Assembly: GCA_958439155.1 (NCBI GenBank)
Contig: CAUBUJ010000104.1
Span: 1 to 6,005, forward strand
Reading direction: 5' to 3'
Origin: an uncultured Veillonellaceae bacterium
GTDB taxonomy: Bacteria; Bacillota; Negativicutes; Veillonellales; Dialisteraceae
Length of the DNA: 6,005 nt
The translations under genes and the position numbers were made by a program. Each line of letters begins with the position of its first letter. Position 1 is the first letter of the stretch. Under the pieces are notes generated by a model. That model did no database searches, had not been told where the DNA came from, and saw only the letters and a program-made list of their open reading frames with translations. Positions 5,636-6,005 of the stretch are shown here, one piece after another.

Positions 5636-5671
5636 AAAAGCAGGGACCGCGGTATTCCCACAGTCCCTGCT
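5636..5671 (-). terminator. Intrinsic terminator with a long loop after the rightmost gene
   Basis: AGCAGGGAC and GTCCCTGCT (5639-5647 and 5663-5671) form a perfect 9-base stem with a 15-base loop. On the minus strand it is followed by a short U-run (A-run 5636-5638 on the plus strand). It lies about 57 bases after the stop of the gene entering from the right, so it probably ends that transcript and insulates the alcohol dehydrogenase promoter. The long loop and short U-run are not ideal, so an interspersed palindromic element used as a terminator is an alternative. Confidence 0.65.
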
Positions 5672-5727
5672 ATAAAAAGCCGACCCCTTCCAGGTGCGCC
5701 CTATGGCAAGCCGCGCAGCCATTCCAT

Positions 5728-6005
5728 TTACTCCTGGCCGGTACCGGCAGAAAAAATCGCCCTTTGCTTCGCCGGAAGCCATTGATACACCATGGACAGC
5801 GCCTCTACGTCTTTGAAATGAAACGGATGGAGCGCTGCGCACAGCTTTCCGATCCAGGCATAGCGCTGCAAAAAGGAGCAGACCTTCCGGATCATTTCCT
5901 CCCCGCCGGCAGCGATATACCCGGCAAGCGCCGACTCCACCCAGGCCTCCTTCATCCAGCTTTCCCGGTACATCCCCTGAAAGAAGAGGACCACATCCAT
6001 GCACT
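5728..6005 (-). CDS. Unrecognised protein, C-terminal part only
   Basis: An open frame enters from the right edge and ends at TAA 5728-5730. At least 91 codons are visible. The ATG at 5998-6000 could be internal, because the frame is open to the edge and no ribosome site is visible in the five bases before it. The sequence looks protein-like and helical: SWMKEAWVESALAGYIA, then EEMIRKVCSFLQRYAWIG, HPFHFKDVEALSMVYQWL, and a short tail SAGTGQE. There is no membrane segment, metal motif or DNA-binding motif in the visible part. I do not recognise the family. A regulator's effector domain or an enzyme's C-terminal helices would both fit. It shares the strand of the alcohol dehydrogenase operon but a terminator separates them. 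Confidence 0.6.
   Translation of the reverse strand, partial: CMDVVLFFQGMYRESWMKEAWVESALAGYIAAGGEEMIRKVCSFLQRYAWIGKLCAALHPFHFKDVEALSMVYQWLPAKQRAIFSAGTGQE

Noticed and set aside
5701..5727. Eight-codon reading frame (MEWLRGLP) abutting the stop of the rightmost gene as TAAATG
   Set aside because: AGGAG lies only three bases from the ATG, the peptide is tiny, and there is no other sign of translation.
5594..6004. Alternative minus-strand frame of 136 codons at the right edge
   Set aside because: It is longer but rich in Gly/Arg/Cys, runs through the terminator hairpin at 5639-5671, and its product looks like a shadow of the more protein-like frame ending at 5728.

Overview
The window reads as an ordinary chromosomal stretch from a GC-rich member of the Bacillota. 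Every gene I can support lies on the minus strand. Shine-Dalgarno sites are strong (AAGGAGG, GGAGGA, GGGGAGG), termination is by intrinsic hairpins, and the gene families fit. A Negativicutes-type host (Dialister/Megasphaera/Selenomonas-like) is my best guess, but it rests on gene content and feel rather than on a marker gene, so it is weak.

Layout from low to high coordinates. (1) 1-1166: most of an NhaC-family Na+/H+ antiporter, cut by the window's left edge, with a near-consensus promoter at 1234-1263. (2) About 1264-1586: a non-coding spacer with degenerate repeats and a short heptamer tandem repeat. (3) 1587-5527: one probable transcription unit, read from high to low coordinates. It starts at an extended -10 promoter (5500-5527) and encodes an iron-containing alcohol dehydrogenase, a small metal-binding cupin, a carboxymuconolactone decarboxylase (CMD)-family protein, a flavodoxin, and a lipoprotein metallophosphoesterase of purple acid phosphatase type. 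A clear intrinsic terminator closes it at 1587-1614. (4) 5636-6005: the 3' end of an unrecognised gene that enters from the right edge, followed by its own long-loop hairpin terminator.

The operon combines an NAD(P)H-linked alcohol/aldehyde reductase, a cupin, a CMD-family protein and a flavodoxin. This resembles redox or reactive-carbonyl response cassettes found in many Bacillota; the AdhR-controlled genes of Bacillus subtilis also pair an alcohol dehydrogenase with a CMD-like protein. Working together on small carbonyl or quinone-like compounds is an inference. The unusual passenger is the exported phosphoesterase, whose start codon overlaps the flavodoxin stop.

I found no CRISPR array, mobile element, tRNA/rRNA or recognisable riboswitch. 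Nothing here is clearly a new system. The best leads are the cassette composition, the flavodoxin-phosphoesterase coupling, and small repeats in spacers and gene ends.
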